Part shown: positions 41,949 through 42,072 of the stretch, one piece after another
Numbering within the stretch: position 1 is the first letter of the stretch
How the letters are laid out: the number at the start of each line of letters is the position of its first letter
Source of the DNA: Deltaproteobacteria bacterium
GTDB taxonomy: Bacteria > Desulfobacterota > Binatia > Binatales > Binataceae
Assembly: GCA_021780225.1 (NCBI GenBank)
Contig: JAJXZF010000018.1
Location: 1-42,072, forward strand
Length of the DNA: 42,072 nucleotides
Direction: 5' to 3'
Notes under the pieces: generated by a model
Databases searched by the model: none
What the model saw: the letters and a program-made list of their open reading frames with translations, nothing else
Told to the model about the DNA's origin: nothing
Position numbers and translations under genes: made by a program

Positions 41949-42072
41949 GCAGGCTGTTGATAAACGCCTGAATTTCGTTTCGGTATAGTTCGTCGAAATG
42001 AGTAATCCAGTCGGCGGAGGAACGGGCGCATGCGCGGCGAGGAGCGGCGGCAGCGGGCGATGCTGATGATTA
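41949..42072 (+). mobile_element. Left end of an insertion sequence (partial)
   Basis: At about 41949 the restriction-type gene breaks into AGCAGGCTGTTGATAAACGC, which looks like an IS terminal inverted repeat, followed by a short leader and the start of a transposase frame at 42030. The exact boundary may be off by a few bases because the right end and the target duplication lie outside the window. Confidence 0.55.
42030..42072 (+). CDS. Transposase N-terminus (partial)
   Basis: ATG 42030 with AGGAACGG upstream opens a frame that runs to the edge, encoding MRGEERRQRAMLMI. The 'M-R-G-x-x-x-R-Q-x-x-M-L' opening is familiar from DDE transposases of the IS5/IS1182-like group, in which it precedes a conserved 'D-H-P-L-R' region. 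Only 14 residues are visible, so the family is provisional. Confidence 0.5.
   Translation, partial: MRGEERRQRAMLMI

Noticed and set aside
1-42072. CRISPR array or cas genes
   Set aside because: No regularly spaced direct repeats were found; the repeats present are MITE copies, palindromes and short att-like motifs.

Overview
The window looks like a contig from a GC-rich, diderm (Gram-negative) bacterium, probably environmental and poorly sampled. The diderm call rests on lnt, an MlaC-like protein and a lipoprotein signal peptide. Lineage cannot be fixed from sequence alone. The gene mix (LUD-type lactate oxidation, PHA synthase, diiron oxidase, several SDRs, aminoglycoside-phosphotransferase-like kinase) would fit a deltaproteobacterial or Binatota-like heterotroph, but that is inference.

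Positions 1-31724 are chromosomal backbone. A plus-strand cassette at 461-3880 holds a CoA-transferase homologue lacking the usual catalytic Glu, an NTF2-like protein, a ferritin-like diiron protein and an SCP2-like protein. A minus-strand envelope/translation block follows: phoH - ybeY - unknown gene (in the slot often held by corC) - lnt - prfB, with a classic RF2 +1 frameshift. Next come an SDR, a cytochrome c lipoprotein, sodB, an amino-acid permease, an mlaC-like gene, another SDR, threonine aldolase, an orphan CbbQ/NorQ-type ATPase, cysS, a DCC-family thiol protein, a free-standing LeuA regulatory domain, fabG, an ErpA/IscA-type Fe-S carrier, queG, a SirB1-family protein, a lut operon in the order B-C-A, phaC with a tiny overlapping gene, a kinase, a GST and a zinc-ribbon/TPR membrane protein.

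Three copies of a roughly 190-bp non-coding element with IS630/mariner-like features (TA duplication, mostly CTAG target, 20-bp inverted ends) interrupt the backbone. Each copy sits at the TAG stop codon of a neighbouring gene (phoH, the cytochrome c gene, lutA).

From about 31725 the character changes. An AT-richer coiled-coil gene (32198-33049) is followed by the 5' half of a tRNA-Arg(TCG) gene that breaks off just after the anticodon loop (33371-33410). To its right is a mobile island: att-like repeats, Ti-plasmid-type DNA-processing genes traC-traD-traG-traA with a candidate oriT between traG and traA, and a two-gene AbiE-like module. In that module a protein with an N-terminal PD-(D/E)xK-like domain and a winged helix overlaps a DxD nucleotidyltransferase, under an inverted-repeat operator that includes the start codon. 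An ASCH-domain gene and the amputated start of a restriction-modification-like gene follow, the latter cut by an insertion sequence that runs off the right edge. No integrase and no type IV secretion mating-pair genes are visible in the window.

The best candidates for new biology are the nuclease-winged-helix/nucleotidyltransferase module with its operator, the stop-codon-seeking MITE family, the CoA-transferase/diiron cassette, and the candidate oriT and tRNA-Arg boundary of the island.
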